From contig OZ017770.1 of assembly GCA_963969345.1 (NCBI GenBank), forward strand, positions 6,581,246 through 6,645,245: 64,000 nucleotides of DNA, read 5' to 3'. Positions 25,963 to 37,942 of the stretch are shown piece by piece (the stretch's first letter is position 1; each line of letters begins with the position of its first letter). The stretch comes from Turbatrix aceti. Lineage: Eukaryota > Nematoda > Chromadorea > Rhabditida > Panagrolaimidae. The notes under the pieces are model-generated. The model ran no database searches. It had not been told where the DNA came from and worked only from the letters and a program-made list of their open reading frames with translations. The translations under genes and the position numbers were made by a program.

Positions 25963-27473
25963 TCATTGCGTAGATATAAGTGTCATTTCGCCGGAGTGAC
26001 CATTTTGTTTTTCAGCTAGCTCCTTGCGTCTAGCAGCCAAGAAATCTCTGACATTTGACCGGTTTCGGGGTGTCGAAGTAGGACCATTGCGGGGGGTAGA
26101 AGGCTTAGAGCCAGCAACAGGTGCACGAGGCGGCTTGAATTTAGGAGTTCCCTGGGGCGTTTCGCGAGGAGTAGAATCCACAGAATCGACGGCAACCGGC
26201 AGCGGCTTCCATTCGTTGAGCCGGTAGCGTTCGACCAGGGCAAATTGTTCGCGGATTTTAGCGACTTCCAGGTCCAGCATCGTCCAGAACGAGCCGAGGT
26301 CGTTAAGCGTGACGACTTCCGATGACGAATCCTTCAAATGCATCCACATAAAAACTGTTTTGAAACAAAAAATAAATAAAAAAATGTTTTACTTTGTACT
26401 TCTCGATGAGCTGGAACATCTTTTTAACCTTGCTCTTGAGCAAGACTTTGGTATGACCAACAGCGACGAGGACAGCTTCTCGCACCTCGTCACAAAGGTC
26501 CTGGTTGGCGAGCAATGCGTCACCATTCTCAACGCAATTTGTAAGCGTGGTTTGAAGGCACTGAGTAAGGTTGAAAAACTTTGTATCCGACTCCGTTCCC
26601 ACTTCAAACTCTGGTACGACGTACGAAGCTTGCAGCGAAGAAGCTGAAAAGTTATAAAAATGGCACCTGTCAAGAAGAAGCCGTCGAAAAACTTACAAGA
26701 CATGTTTTTTAACTGGTTGCCAACAAAAATGACAGACTTGTGGTCGGAATTAAGCGGCTTTATGCTGAAAAGGGGCCGATTTATAGGAAACACGCGTAAA
26801 ATCTGTTGGCTTACTCGGCACCGTCAACCATCAAATGATGTACATCGCCCGAACGACTGAGCACGCTATTTAAGTTGGTACGGCTTCGCGAATAACCGTT
26901 GGCAACCAGGGAAATACTAACGTACGACGGAAGACGCGAGGTATTGGAATTGCCAAAAAAAGCGTTGTTGTCATCGCCGTTATTATGCATCTTAAAAAGA
27001 ACAAGTCTGTGTGAGTATGCACCAAACCAGCGGGTCCTCTGGTCCAGCCCCATTCATTCCATGTCAAATTTTTCAAAATGACATATCCTGTCTTTTTATC
27101 CCTCCTCTCTGCCAGGCGGTCGGAATGAATGCTAAATACCGGATACGAGTGTGAAAGGTGATATGCTTACCTCAGCGTCGCCTGACGGATGTATGTTATA
27201 GTGACTGACCGATAGCTGTCTGTCTAAATCGCGAGCCAAAACAGCTGAAGCTTCGCTGCTGTTGTCAATGCCATCATTGGTCAGTGTCGCCTCGGGTGTC
27301 TGTGTCGGACGCTTAGAAAACCACGACGAAAAGTAGCTGGATTTCTCGCGGCTTAAATTGGCGACTGAACGCGATCGAAGACGAAGGCGACCGAAGATTC
27401 CACGTCCCTTGGGGCTCCTCTTCAGGCCACTTGCGGTGCTCTCCGACGGAGAATCACCTGCGTCGACAGACAT
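25963..27473 (-). CDS. GKAP/DLGAP (SAPAP)-family protein
   Basis: Member of the guanylate-kinase-associated protein family: synaptic scaffold DLGAP1-4, or mitotic spindle protein DLGAP5/HURP. Exons 27171-27473, 26815-26990, 26697-26764, 26393-26643, 25963-26331; 388 residues. The N-terminal half is Ser/Arg-rich and disordered (GRLRLRSRSVANLSREKSSY). The GKAP homology region lies at about residues 185-320. It has DEVREAVLVAVGHTKVLLKSK, aligning with the family GRIRSAVGSAQLLMSQK, and then LNDLGSFWTMLDLEVAKIREQF, aligning with DLAGFWDMLQLSIEDVSMKF. A basic helix LAARRKELAEKQ follows. The final residues ISTQ are not the classic DLGAP PDZ ligand. Intron 4 is best spliced at an AAG acceptor (26332) to keep frame. 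A TTTTAG acceptor lies 5 nt before the ATG. The protein is much shorter than vertebrate DLGAPs (about 900-1,000). Confidence 0.82.
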
Positions 27474-28974
27474 GAGGTCTAAAACGAAAGGTGTGTGACG
27501 TGGGCAGTTGAATCACAAGTGTACGAGTGAATCAATTCAGCCCGAGCAAAGCGACACCACGTATAGCAAAACGACTCATGCAATCGATAAACCGCGAATG
27601 ATAGCAATACATACCAAATAGTTATTGATCCTTACAGAAGAGAGATGCTACCTTGTAAAAATCGTAAGTAATTCATCGCAGGCAAGAATGCACACAAGAT
27701 GCAGCTATGCGCAATTCCATTCGAGACCATCAACCGCTCAAAAATCCTTATAAAACGAGTATTCAAGTCGCTTGTTATTACATGCTCGCTCGACCCTGTC
27801 TTTTAGCTGGGTTTTTGTCTCTGTTTTTTCTGCCCGTTTACGGATGATGCTGTGCATATTTTCGGTGAGGGCTTTTAGTTTTTTATCGCGTTTCTCTGTC
27901 TGCTCCGAGTGTTTGTTTGTTTTCCTTTGTCAGTCCGCTAGAAAGCTATTTTTATTTACGCGTGCTTGATAGGTTCATATAAACGGATAATGACATTCTG
28001 GTCGATTTCTTGGTCCCTACGGTGGTCAAGAATGCGTGTCTGTCTGTCTGCCTTTGTTTGAGGAAGTGTACGTTTCACATTATCAAATTCGGTTCTCTCA
28101 AAGCTTTTTGCTGTCTTTCAAACGTTAGAGGGATATTGCCGGAATAATTTTTTACCGATCGTGTTTTTTCCTTTCTTTCCAAAATACTAGTAGGCGTATA
28201 ATACATTATGATTCTTATTCACTGATGTTTTAAAACCGTAACTGCTACGTTGCTTTTTTTCTTTCGACTGATTCGACTCATAAATGATTCTTTTGTCCAT
28301 TTATTCATAATATGCTCTGTGCGCTCTCCGTCATTCATTCACTGCCCACGGCCGATGAAGAAGATCTAAATAGATGCAATCATTCTTGCTTGGCTTCTTT
28401 GATTCTGTCATACCGAATCATTTATCGGAATCATGGCTGTATTTAAAAATTGCCTGTTGTTCCGTATTTTTGTGTTGCCGGTCGTTTTTCAACACAATTG
28501 GAGTGATAATGTATTTGAATAAATTTATTTATGGTTTTTGTAACTGCTGCCCATTTTTGACCTGTTAAAAACGTATTTATCACCTCGGAGGGAGGCCCGT
28601 TAGGAACATCGCGTAGAATCTTTATTCCTTGAATGTTTTCACTACGGTGGGCAGTTGTTATTTTCAACATTTTCAGCTTTTCACCGTATGAAATTTTTTT
28701 TATTTTATTTTTTTCTGCCTCGTCATAGCAACCAACCCTCGAAATTACTTTTTTGACGCTCCTAAAAATCAGTAACGCACCCGGCTCCTTACGGTAGAAA
28801 TCGCGTTTTACGCCCATGCCTCGGCAATTCTGTTACTTCTCCTCAAACACGCCCTATAATTTGACGCCCCTGCCCGTTCTCACCTCAGGGCCATACTCAG
28901 TCTGACTTTGACTGAGCTTGCTAGCTAGTTGCCTGACTGTTTTCCACTGAGCACTTTTCTCTAGGAAGGGTAGG
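27474..28974. other. Intergenic between divergent DLGAP and PPME1 genes
   Basis: About 1.5 kb likely holding both promoters. A minus-strand ATG frame at 28443-28817 (124 codons, lysine-rich) shows no recognisable domain and no clear splice structure; I left it unannotated. A short TCTG repeat is near 28038. Confidence 0.35.
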
Positions 28975-30252
28975 ATGAGCCATCCTGAAATTCCCCCACG
29001 ATCCACGGTATCGCTTCCGACCGAAGTCTCTACGAAGCCAAAGGGATACACTGACACCGGTCTCAACCAGAAGCAGTTTTACCAAGTGGGGGATGACTCC
29101 TTCAACGTCTACAACAACGGCCACGGCTCCGAAGATCGCGTTGTCTACTGCATCCACGGCGCAGGCACCACCGGCCTGAGTTTCTTCCGCGTGGCTGTGA
29201 GTTTTAGGACTCACTCAAGCTTTCGGGAAAGGGAAATGTCTTTTTCAGGAGGAGCTTCAGCAGGTCTACCCTTCTCTCATCGTCTGTCCTGATCAACGTG
29301 CTCACGGCCTCACGGAGTGCGGCAACGAAACTGACTTGTCCTTTGACGTCCTTGTTAAGTGAGTTGTCTTCCCGAAAATTCACCTGAACCAGGTGTCGTT
29401 TTAGCGACAACGTCGAGCTCTTCAAGGTAATGTTCCCGGTTCCGCCGAAACGCGTCATCATTGTCGGCCACAGGTAGGTCTTGTTTTGAACAAAACTACC
29501 GTATTCAAAGTCACACGTAAAAATCTGGCTATTGTGAACAAAACTACCGTATCCAAAATCTCATAAACAAAAAAAACAAAACAAAAACGAGCCCTATGAT
29601 TGCAGCATGGGTGCCGCCATAGCCGCTAAAATCGCGTCTAACAAACTGATCCCGAACCTGTACCTTTTCGCGGCCATCGACGGCATCCACTACATCAACT
29701 GTCACCTGACGATCTCGATGGCAGGCGCCATCAAGGCCCGCCCAAAGCGCTTTGAAACCCTCGAAAAGGCCATTAACTTCTTTTTGCACGACCGCTTTTG
29801 GATGCTTCCCCCGCAAACCGCGCACGTAACCGTTCCCGCCATGCTAGTAAAGAAAAACAATGCCTACGAATATCGTACCGATCTCCTAAGCACCCGTACC
29901 TTCTGGGACGGCTGGTTCCAAAACAGTGTCCAAAACTTCCTCTCCGTCAAGACCACCTACCGTATCCTGGTCTCAAAGCATCACGTCGACCTTCCTGCTC
30001 CTGTTCTCGTAAGTTGTATTTTGGTAGTAGGTGGCGAAAATCAGCGTGGTTCTTAAGATGAACCAAATGAACGGCGCGTTCCGTCTCTCCATCAGCCAAA
30101 CCGACAACCACTTCATCCACGAGTGGTGTCCCCAGTTCGTCGCCCAGGAGCTCATGTGCTTCCTTCGCGAGATTAAAGTGCCACCCACCTTCGTGCCTCC
30201 CCCACCACGTGCCGAGCAGCAGGAGGACTCCAAGAAAACGAGCGCGTCTTAA
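28975..30252 (+). CDS. Protein phosphatase methylesterase 1 (PPME1)-like
   Basis: Alpha/beta-hydrolase that removes the C-terminal methyl ester from the PP2A catalytic subunit. Exons 28975-29196, 29249-29358, 29405-29473, 29606-30008, 30031-30252; 341 residues, against 386 in human PPME1. Features in order: oxyanion-type VVYCIHGAGTTGLSFFRV, CPDQRAHGLT (family LDLRSHGET), and nucleophile elbow GHSMGAAIA split across intron 3. The acid candidate is AAIDGIHYIN (family IDVVEG). Then come RPKRFETLEKAINF (RPKTFKSLENAIEW), TFWDGWFQN (KYWDGWFRG), QMNGAFRL and a His in NHFIHEW. The acidic insertion of the mammalian enzyme is missing, which accounts for the shorter length. The 30009-30030 intron is only 22 bp, unusually short, so that junction is the weakest. 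Intron 3 carries two copies of a GAACAAAACTACCGTAT unit 49 bp apart. Confidence 0.85.
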
Positions 30253-30904
30253 CTGAGTCACATCGCCACTTAATGCATGATTTGCAATGCCTGACGTGAC
30301 GTGTAAACTGATTAAATATAATATTGTCCGTGATTTTTGAGAGCAAATAAATGAAGTGAGAAATCTCATTGACTCTATAGGATCAAGCAAAGTGTTTAAA
30401 ATTCAACATTAGCAACACATTACATTTTTAAAAATCGTGTTGTGCTACACAGCATCGAGGACGGATGTCGTCCACATCGTCAACAAAAAACGCACAGGTT
30501 GTCGTTATCGTCGTCCAATCGACGGAAAGAATGTCTAAACCAAGATTATGAGAGTAGCAACGAGATAGATACCGCAATTGTGTTTTCGTGCATGACACCG
30601 ATTAAGTCTGGCGGCGTGGTATCGGACTCGGCCGCAATCGCTTTCGCACAGCTGACAGTCCTCGGTGAGCCAAGCCCCTTTTTTAGTATCTCCGACTGCA
30701 ACAAGGCCACGGCAAAGGTGACATCTATCAGTCCGTCGCGACCGTTTGACCTTTTTCGCACGAACGTTTATCGCAGTTCCATTCCGTCATTATTACTGAC
30801 TGACCACCCACTTTTCTTGATAGAATAATTATGACTTTTTCATTTTGTATTCCCAACCAATCGCGTTTTGTTTCAAGTAAACTTGTGGTTGCAGGCCAAT
30901 AACG
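30253..30904. other. Intergenic after PPME1
   Basis: Contains AATAAA near 30346, a likely PPME1 poly(A) signal. The stretch 30442-30828 is open on both strands (plus 30442-30828, minus 30546-30761) but neither frame resembles a family I know. A TTGCAG acceptor ends 10 nt before the next ATG. Confidence 0.4.
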
Positions 30905-31305
30905 ATGGAAACCTTGCTTTCCGAAATCGAAGAACTAGCCGTGGGCCTCGGTGAAACTGTCGATGTGATCGTGTTAAAAATGAACTACTACCAAGAATCC
31001 GTCCAATCCGTAAGTTGGGGTGCTAGGGTTAAAAAGTAAATTTTGTGTTGCGTTTTAAGCATCTGCTTTCGAAAAAGCAGCTACACAACATCATAGACAG
31101 TACTACCAAAGAAATGCAAATGCTCAGCGACCTAATTTCTGTCATCATCGGCTTCCTCGACTCCAACGCAGCCGTCGATATCGATGACTCCGTGAAACAG
31201 AGCATCACCATTATTCAGGAATACTGCGTAGAAAATGTAGCCGTTATCATTGTTGAAATGGAGCAATTCTTATACGTGTGCCAAAATATGGCTGACGCCA
31301 TTTAA
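30905..31305 (+). CDS. Small helical protein of unknown function (116 aa)
   Basis: Two exons, 30905-31009 and 31060-31305, join in phase 0 across a 50-bp intron with a GTAAGT donor and TTTTAAG acceptor. The product begins METLLSEIEELAVGLGETV and continues HLLSKKQLHNIIDSTTKEM, ending QNMADAI. It has heptad-like hydrophobic spacing throughout, no signal peptide or clear membrane segment, and only two cysteines. The leader acceptor 10 nt upstream and the AATAAA near 31387 support a real transcription unit. I do not recognise the family; a coiled-coil subunit of a larger complex is one possibility. It converges on the syntaxin gene. Confidence 0.6.
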
Positions 31306-31972
31306 CTGTATTTCACCTTTGTTTTTCCGGTTAAACGCCCACTTTATCTTGCCATGTTTTGCAAAACCTTTTACATGACGTGTGTTAATAAACATTCCAG
31401 ATTGATTGTATAAACATTTCCAGATTGAAACAATTTATGTGTAATATTTTGTATCCTTGACAAAAATTTAGATGTTCATCAATTCATTATTACAGTCGAA
31501 ATCGGCGATTCCGATCTTTTTTTACTTATTAGTTTTCGTACCAGCAATGTACAAACTATTACGTTTCTGCATAAAAAAATAAACTTGTATTTCAAAAGTT
31601 GACATTACTTCAATGCAAGGAAACAATTTTTTTTTAAATTTTATTGTAGAAAACTAGCATAAAAAATGACGTCATTTTAAACATGTTAGGAAATTATTTT
31701 AACAACGATTTTAATTTTTCATGCTCCAATTTCGTTATCAAATCTGCAGGGTCTTTGTTCGTTACCCGTGTAGATTTGATATCATGTTGTCTACTAAAAT
31801 GCTGATATTGCATTTTTCCTTCATGAATACCGCACCCTTTTTTTTCCATAAAATAAAACATATCTCTGGCTTATTATTTGCATTTCAAATAAATTATTAT
31901 TACAAAGCATGGAATCAATATGCAATCGTCCCGGCACAATGCGACAGCAACAACTGGAGGCAATTTTTGACA
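31306..31972. other. Intergenic, small-protein gene to syntaxin 3' end
   Basis: AT-rich sequence holding the 3' UTRs of two convergent genes. AATAAA near 31387 on the plus strand. No further transmembrane exon with a splice acceptor was found here. Confidence 0.4.
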
Positions 31973-32053
31973 TCATTTTTTGAAATACAAAATCAAAAAA
32001 ATGACTAAAGCTGTCAATAACACAAGGACGGTAATGATAATACATATCATCTT
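31973..32053 (-). other. Syntaxin alternative last exon C
   Basis: Twenty-seven codons after TTTTTCAG, beginning [20 protein letters not shown] and ending ILYFKK before TGA. It is the most distal of the three and lies about 0.7 kb downstream of exon B. Confidence 0.82.
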
Positions 32054-34656
32054 CTGAAAAATATTTTAAATTTTCATTAATCTGCTAAACTGTGATAAAG
32101 CGATGATTGGAAGCGAACTAAATGTGCAAGCTGTTGTGCAAACTAGAGACGGACATGCTTTCACGTAAATTGAAGCAACCTGAATCTTCACATTTATTTT
32201 TCATCTTCAAACTAAGCAGTTAGTTCAACGTCGCAAAGAATCTAGACTGGTGGTGAAAGTCAGTGTCTCGGAGGAGGAAACAAAACAAAAGCAGAAATGC
32301 ATGTAAACAGTAAGCAAGAAAAGCATGTATAAAACTAATTTAGGATACAGGAGGAAGTGTATACGTCAAAAAAATGTAAGAGATCAAATAATTGCGCCAG
32401 GAATATTGCACTGAACCGTTGTGTTAAATAATAAATAATCAATTTAAGTGTTTGTTACGAGATCTACAATCTAAAGTAAATGGAGATGGTTAAAAAATGG
32501 GGTCCATGGGATATTAGGACAGAGAAGTGAAGTACAAAAAAATGCGGAGAGCGATTGCTAATGTAAGTTAAAAATCAAAGCATAACTTAAAAAAAACAGA
32601 CAGCTATCAAAAGGCACTGTCTTGGAATAAAAAAAAATAGTAGAACAGTTGAATAACAAAAGCACTAAACGTTGTATAATAATCAAGAAATGGGGCAGGT
32701 GAGTTCGTTGACTTTAACGGGCAGGAAATCGAAGATGTTCTTATTACGGTAAACACGAAATTCCTTGTTAAACGATAATCATGATTTCTAAGGAAAGGGG
32801 ACAAAGCTGAGAATCATTAGTGTAGCAATAGTTCCCAAGACAAGTAGGCAGACAAAAATCATGATTTTCTTCTGAAATGATGGTTTTGATTAGTTAATTA
32901 ATTATTAATATGATCTACACCAAACGTTATTTAATCACAATGCTACAACACGACGTCGATGACTGGTAGGTGCTCCACAACGTCAGGCACATCAAGTTAA
33001 ACATTTGCACCTGCAGGCTATGGTTTCTGCGGCATACCCGTTTGTCGCCGATACAAAATGTACAAAAAAATCTACCCTCCCCCACAAATACATTCCTCAT
33101 ACCAACCACGAGACAACAGAATTATGATATAATTTATAATGATATCTGCTCTCTTGGGCATTGCGTACACCGATTTTGATGAGTGTGCAAACCAGGTATT
33201 GCTGCGTAGTGGCAACAAACGTGCCTATGAATATAATTACCCAGTTTTGCAAACAGTGATGACAAAAAATTAAAAAAAATAAAAATAAACAGAAAAGCGT
33301 GTGTGTTATCTGCGTGTATCTGCGTTTCAGCGGCGGTATCGTAAGTTGCTAAAAGCGTTTGTGGCTGCTGTAGAAGCCGTGCTGCGGACGGTAATAATTT
33401 CCTTGGCACGATGGGCGGCAATGCTGCCAAATACTGCCCAAAGCACAATGGCAACGACGATCAGGATGATGACGATGAAGATGATGAGGAAAATGAGTAT
33501 CTTTGTCTAAACCACGACCACAATTGCATAAGCCACGAAACAGTGCAAACTCATTAGCATACACATAAAGCATGACGGACGACACCATCACATGTTAGTA
33601 ACAAAGCACGGACACAAAAGCGAAGTATTTGGCAAATGGGAATGAACTCACTCTTCGGGCCTTGCTTTGGTATTGCACAGCTTTCTTGGTATCTGCAACC
33701 GCCCTGTCGACAAACTCCTTTGCGTGCTCGACGTTGTACTCGATGCGGTCCACCATTTCACCCTGAAGTAATTAAACCCGTGATTTAAAAGAAAACATTT
33801 CGTCCGGTCAAAACATACTTGAGATTCAACTAGCATCGCCATGTCCATGAACATGTCGTGTAATTCTCTGATACTCGATTCTAGCTTCATGATATCGTTG
33901 TGCCTGGCTTCGATATCAGCAAGCGTCTGTTTGGCCTGCTGCGTGTCTGTGATGATGCCCTGCGTGAAGACACCGGGATTGCCGGATTCGATCATCTCTT
34001 CCAAATCTTCGTCTCCAACTTGTTTACCCGCAATGTCCAATTGTCGCTGTATTCTACCTTTGCATCTTTCACGGTAGTCTGTTTGGGTTTTGTTGTAATC
34101 AGTCATGACTTCGACGAATTTCCTTGACAGAGTGGCATGCTGGGTTTTACGAATTCGCAAATCGGCGCAGGAAGTCCCGCCGCTTTCGTCGTGTTCGATG
34201 CTGTTTTCAATCACTGAAAATAATAAATTACAAATTTTAATTATCAACCAACCAAAAACCTACACTTCAGCTTCCCCCGCACTTTGTTAGCCGTTTTCTT
34301 GATCTCTGCCATGAGTTCATCCAACTCTTCTTTGGTTTCTAAAAATCAGCGTCAACTGAGGATCAAAATTTCAATTTAAAAAAAAATTACTGGGGTCATT
34401 AACGGGATTCGACAAAATTGCCGAGTGCTTTTTCTTGACTTCTTCGACATTTGAAGCTATGAGATCTATACTGCCTCGAATCTCTTCCACCTGCTCGAAA
34501 AATTCTTCCATGAACTGCCCTTGGCTAGCTTCCAACGCTCCGACGTCATCTTCATGATCTTCGTCAGATTGAGCCTGAATATTACGATTGTCGGGGGGGT
34601 CCAAAAAAATATTATGCACTTACCGCTTTCAGGGCTCCCAGCCGATCTTTAACCAT
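31973..34656 (-). CDS. unc-64: Syntaxin-1 (plasma-membrane Qa-SNARE) with alternative last exons
   Basis: Presynaptic target SNARE for vesicle fusion. Common exons 34624-34656, 34391-34574, 34264-34338, 33819-34213 and 33652-33762 encode 266 residues. The start is [11 protein letters not shown]. The Habc helices contain [40 protein letters not shown] and [15 protein letters not shown]. The SNARE motif has the central glutamine in [19 protein letters not shown] and ends [11 protein letters not shown], where all isoforms diverge. Three downstream exons (33327-33506, 32788-32871, 31973-32053) each start in phase 0 after a good acceptor, encode one hydrophobic anchor and end in a stop. Only one can be used per transcript, giving products of 325, 293 and 292 residues. 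C. elegans unc-64 is known to use alternative C-terminal hydrophobic exons. Confidence 0.96.
32788..32871 (-). other. Syntaxin alternative last exon B
   Basis: Twenty-eight codons after ATTTCAG, beginning [20 protein letters not shown] and ending FVPFP before TAG. It resembles the canonical syntaxin-1 KKIMILICC anchor most closely, so it may be the ancestral form. Confidence 0.85.
33327..33506 (-). other. Syntaxin alternative last exon A (long luminal tail)
   Basis: Sixty codons after a GTTTAG acceptor. It begins [20 protein letters not shown], a membrane anchor, then adds about 30 mostly polar residues ending LRYRR before TGA. The tail would lie outside the cell or in the vesicle lumen and is longer than in usual syntaxin-1. 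Confidence 0.75.
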
Positions 34657-37600
34657 CGGGCGGAAGCTAAGGGCCGATTTGCCAGGCGAGTCTAATTGCT
34701 AAAAATTATGTCGCGTAAAGATGCATTTTTGAACACCCTCACTGCCCAAAGCGGCACAATGACAAAGAATGCACGCACGACGCTGACATGGGAGGGAAAA
34801 AAAAAAAAATAGACCAGAGGATTCTCAAAAGATGGCCGTAAAACCACAAACTCCCTAAAGACGTTTCCGATTCTGCCGGGTTATTGTGCCATGGGCATCA
34901 CGCACTACATGACAAAAAAAAGAGGAAAGCCGCACTTAACTGACATTTTTTTCTTCCCCCAGAATACACACGTATCAGCTCTTTGACCGCTGGCAGAACT
35001 CTTGCATATTAACTTTTACTTATTGCGAAAAAGAGCATCCCGGACAAAAAAAATTGGCAACATAAGATAAAATCAATGGGTAATAAGAGTAAGCATTTGA
35101 TGGGTGCGAACTTTTTTTTACGCACCGTGTTAGCCCCCAGACACGAAAAAGGCAGCAGTGGCCCCCATTCGATGACGCGCGCGTTGGCTGACCATGCTAA
35201 CTTTTTGGACGATGCTAAAAAAGCATCGTTAGCAGTGTGGCTTATGGCTTAGCGCCGTCATAGCCGTCCAGTGCTGCTCATTATCAGATTGAAAGTTGAC
35301 AGGACACAAAAAAGTTGAATTTCAACTCGGAAAAAGACTACGTCAATAAGCCAGGCAAGCAGAGACGTCTTCCATCGATGCCGAAAGCTAGCTGTTCGCC
35401 CAATCCCGCCTCATATCAAAAGTACAGAGGAGAAGAAAGCCGAAACGGCGTTCACAACGAGGAAAAAACAGATCCAACAAAAAAAAGAGTGGATAGTAAC
35501 TGCGTTCTTTAAATGACCACACAAAAGGGAAGGAAATCCCATGGATTTATGGCTTTCATAGATCGGTTTATAAAATATCGCTACAAGACACCTGTATGCA
35601 TAAAAATACACCACAACACGTTTGCGCTGCGCGAAACCACGTTGACTTTGTTGTCATCGCCAGGCTACGCGCATTGTTGCAAGGAGATAAAGGTGACAGA
35701 TAAAAAAAAGAAGATTAGAAATAACCAGTTTTTTTGTTCCCGACGAAGCCTCAGGTTAGCAAATGCAAATCATGCGCAGTTTTCCTGTAGATTGTCTCAA
35801 ACCGCATGCACACACACTTGCGGTCTGCTTAGGGAGAGGAGCGCAAGACAGGGCTGCTCCGTTCGCTCGATATACCACCCACAAGCACAATAGCCCCCCC
35901 ATGTCAGGAAAACAGTCCGCGGACCATGAAATGCGGTCTGAAACTGTCAATTGATACACCCCGGGAGTTTTCATATCGCCGGCTATTTTCGTTAACGCAC
36001 CAATAAAGGCATTCTACTTGGAACGAAGGCCTGAATTACTTCTCTTTGTCGCTCGTAAAGCGGGGCATTACAGCAAAAGCGAACAATGTTTTCAAAGGTA
36101 AAAAGTATGGCATTCGTGACCGAGCATGTATTACAGAAAAAAAACGGAAAGTCAGGATGTCATCCGGCGAGGTAATTAATATTAGCATAAAAATGTAAAA
36201 CAGAAAAATGTTGCAAAATCCAAGTGTGCCGTGACAGCCATCTCTCCGCCCACTAAAACATTAAACATAAATTGTAACGGCAGAAAAGGAGTTATAATCA
36301 ATACATTGCAAATAACAGGGCTTTCCCATTTGTTCTGTATTCAAACAGAACGGGATGGTGGTCATAAGCGTCTTTAGGGCCCAAGTAAGCAAAAACAAAA
36401 GGCACCACCCGACAAGTTCTGTCAGTTTTTGCATTTTTTGAACAATAACGCCTTTCAATTTTATTGCGCCAAAAAAAACGCCGTCAAAATAAACTGCGAC
36501 TTGTAGGAATTGCGGTAGATGCATCTGAAGCCGGAGAAAAGCGTCACTCGACATGGGTCGTCAATTATGCGCAAGAGCAAGAAGACAAGGAGTTTGACTC
36601 TTGGAACTGTTTTAACAAATGCAGCAGTTGGCTAAATTTCAGTTAGCAATTCCTGGCACAAACAGATTCAAAGTGATAAAATTAGCAGAGTATAAGGGGC
36701 TGAAATACTGTGTCGGAGGCGGCTTGAAGCTTTAAGTCAGACAACAACGTATAGAAGAAAAAAAAACAAGGATCACGTGGCAGGAGTTTAAACGTACAGA
36801 ACAAACACCGGGTTTTGACAACGTCACGGCGTATCAAAAAACCCACTAGACACCACCACGGTTTTTTTGTAATATCGATCGGGTTACGTCGTATCGTGAG
36901 TCATTATACGGAGACAAGCCCGCTGCAATACGTTCGAAGGGACTCACGAAATTGTCATTATTAATTGCACTCAATTCAGTATTAAAGTCAAAAAAGTTAG
37001 TGGAGGGGCTGGAAAAGTTACTTCCTGTCCGACTAACTTGGTTAAATGCAATCCTCATTTTTTTTAATTCAAATGTAGACCCAAACAGATTAGTATACCC
37101 TTTTTCGACTGTCTACTAACACGTGAAGCAAATAAGAGATTCCGCCGATTTCGACAAAAACGTAAAGCAAAATTCTCATTTTTCGGAAATTGCAAAATAG
37201 AAAAAAAAACGTTTCACTCCGAAGCTCCGAGGTGTGGTGAATGTAGGGAAACGTCATTATATGATTCAGGAATCAGTGAAAAAAAAGATGAGTCAGGACA
37301 CAATACGTTATCAATACTCCCGTTAAGCTGACTAAATGTTTATTCCAGAAGGGAAACATATGGGAGAGAAAAAAAAAGAATAGAACAATGAAAAACAACA
37401 ATGCTTCGACGAAAAAAAAATGCATCTCTCTCCAATGGTTACCTCATTTTTCATGGGACAACGAGACAAACAATCAAATATGGCCTTTTTTTCAATACTT
37501 CGCCTACCTCAGTGCCGTGCACCAGCAGAAGCATCACACGGAGTCAACAAAACGATGTACACACAGGTGTGCTAACAAAACGGGCTTTTGCGTTTTTCCC

Positions 37601-37942
37601 TTTTCTGTTTTGTTCTTTTTTTTGTGAAATCGCTTCATGCTGCTTATTTGCATGCCATAGCAATGACACGACTTTTGCCCATGGAAATCAGCTTAAAATT
37701 AGGAGCATTGGGCGTTAGGTGCAGCATGCCAATGCGACAAGCTGATTGCAAGGCTAATCTCTAAACCTATTTAGTGGGCGGCAAGGAGATTACCATGAAA
37801 TTACAACGCTTCCAGTGCCAAAAAAACAAGCGCTAGACATTTGAGAAACCCCCCCCCCCCCCCGCACGACCTTGAACAAAAAAGGAAACACAAAAGCTAA
37901 AGAAAGCACAGATCAGGTTCACAACAAAGCATTTAAAAGCCT
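34657..37942. other. Intergenic upstream of syntaxin
   Basis: About 3.3 kb presumed to include the syntaxin promoter. Weak candidates only: a minus ATG frame at 36846-37058 (70 codons, Asn/Ser/Phe-rich) and another at 36261-36554. Neither has splice partners or a recognisable domain. Confidence 0.35.
37849..37863. repeat. Homopolymer C15
   Basis: Fifteen consecutive cytosines on the plus strand, 80 bp before the palindromic element. The length may be affected by sequencing error. Confidence 0.9.

Noticed and set aside
28443..28817. 124-codon minus-strand ATG frame
   Set aside because: Lysine-rich with A-runs, with donor and acceptor-like sites only about 30 bp apart; no family match, so not annotated.
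36846..37058. 70-codon minus-strand ATG frame rich in Asn/Ser/Phe
   Set aside because: It reads somewhat like protein, but no splice partner, leader acceptor or domain was found.
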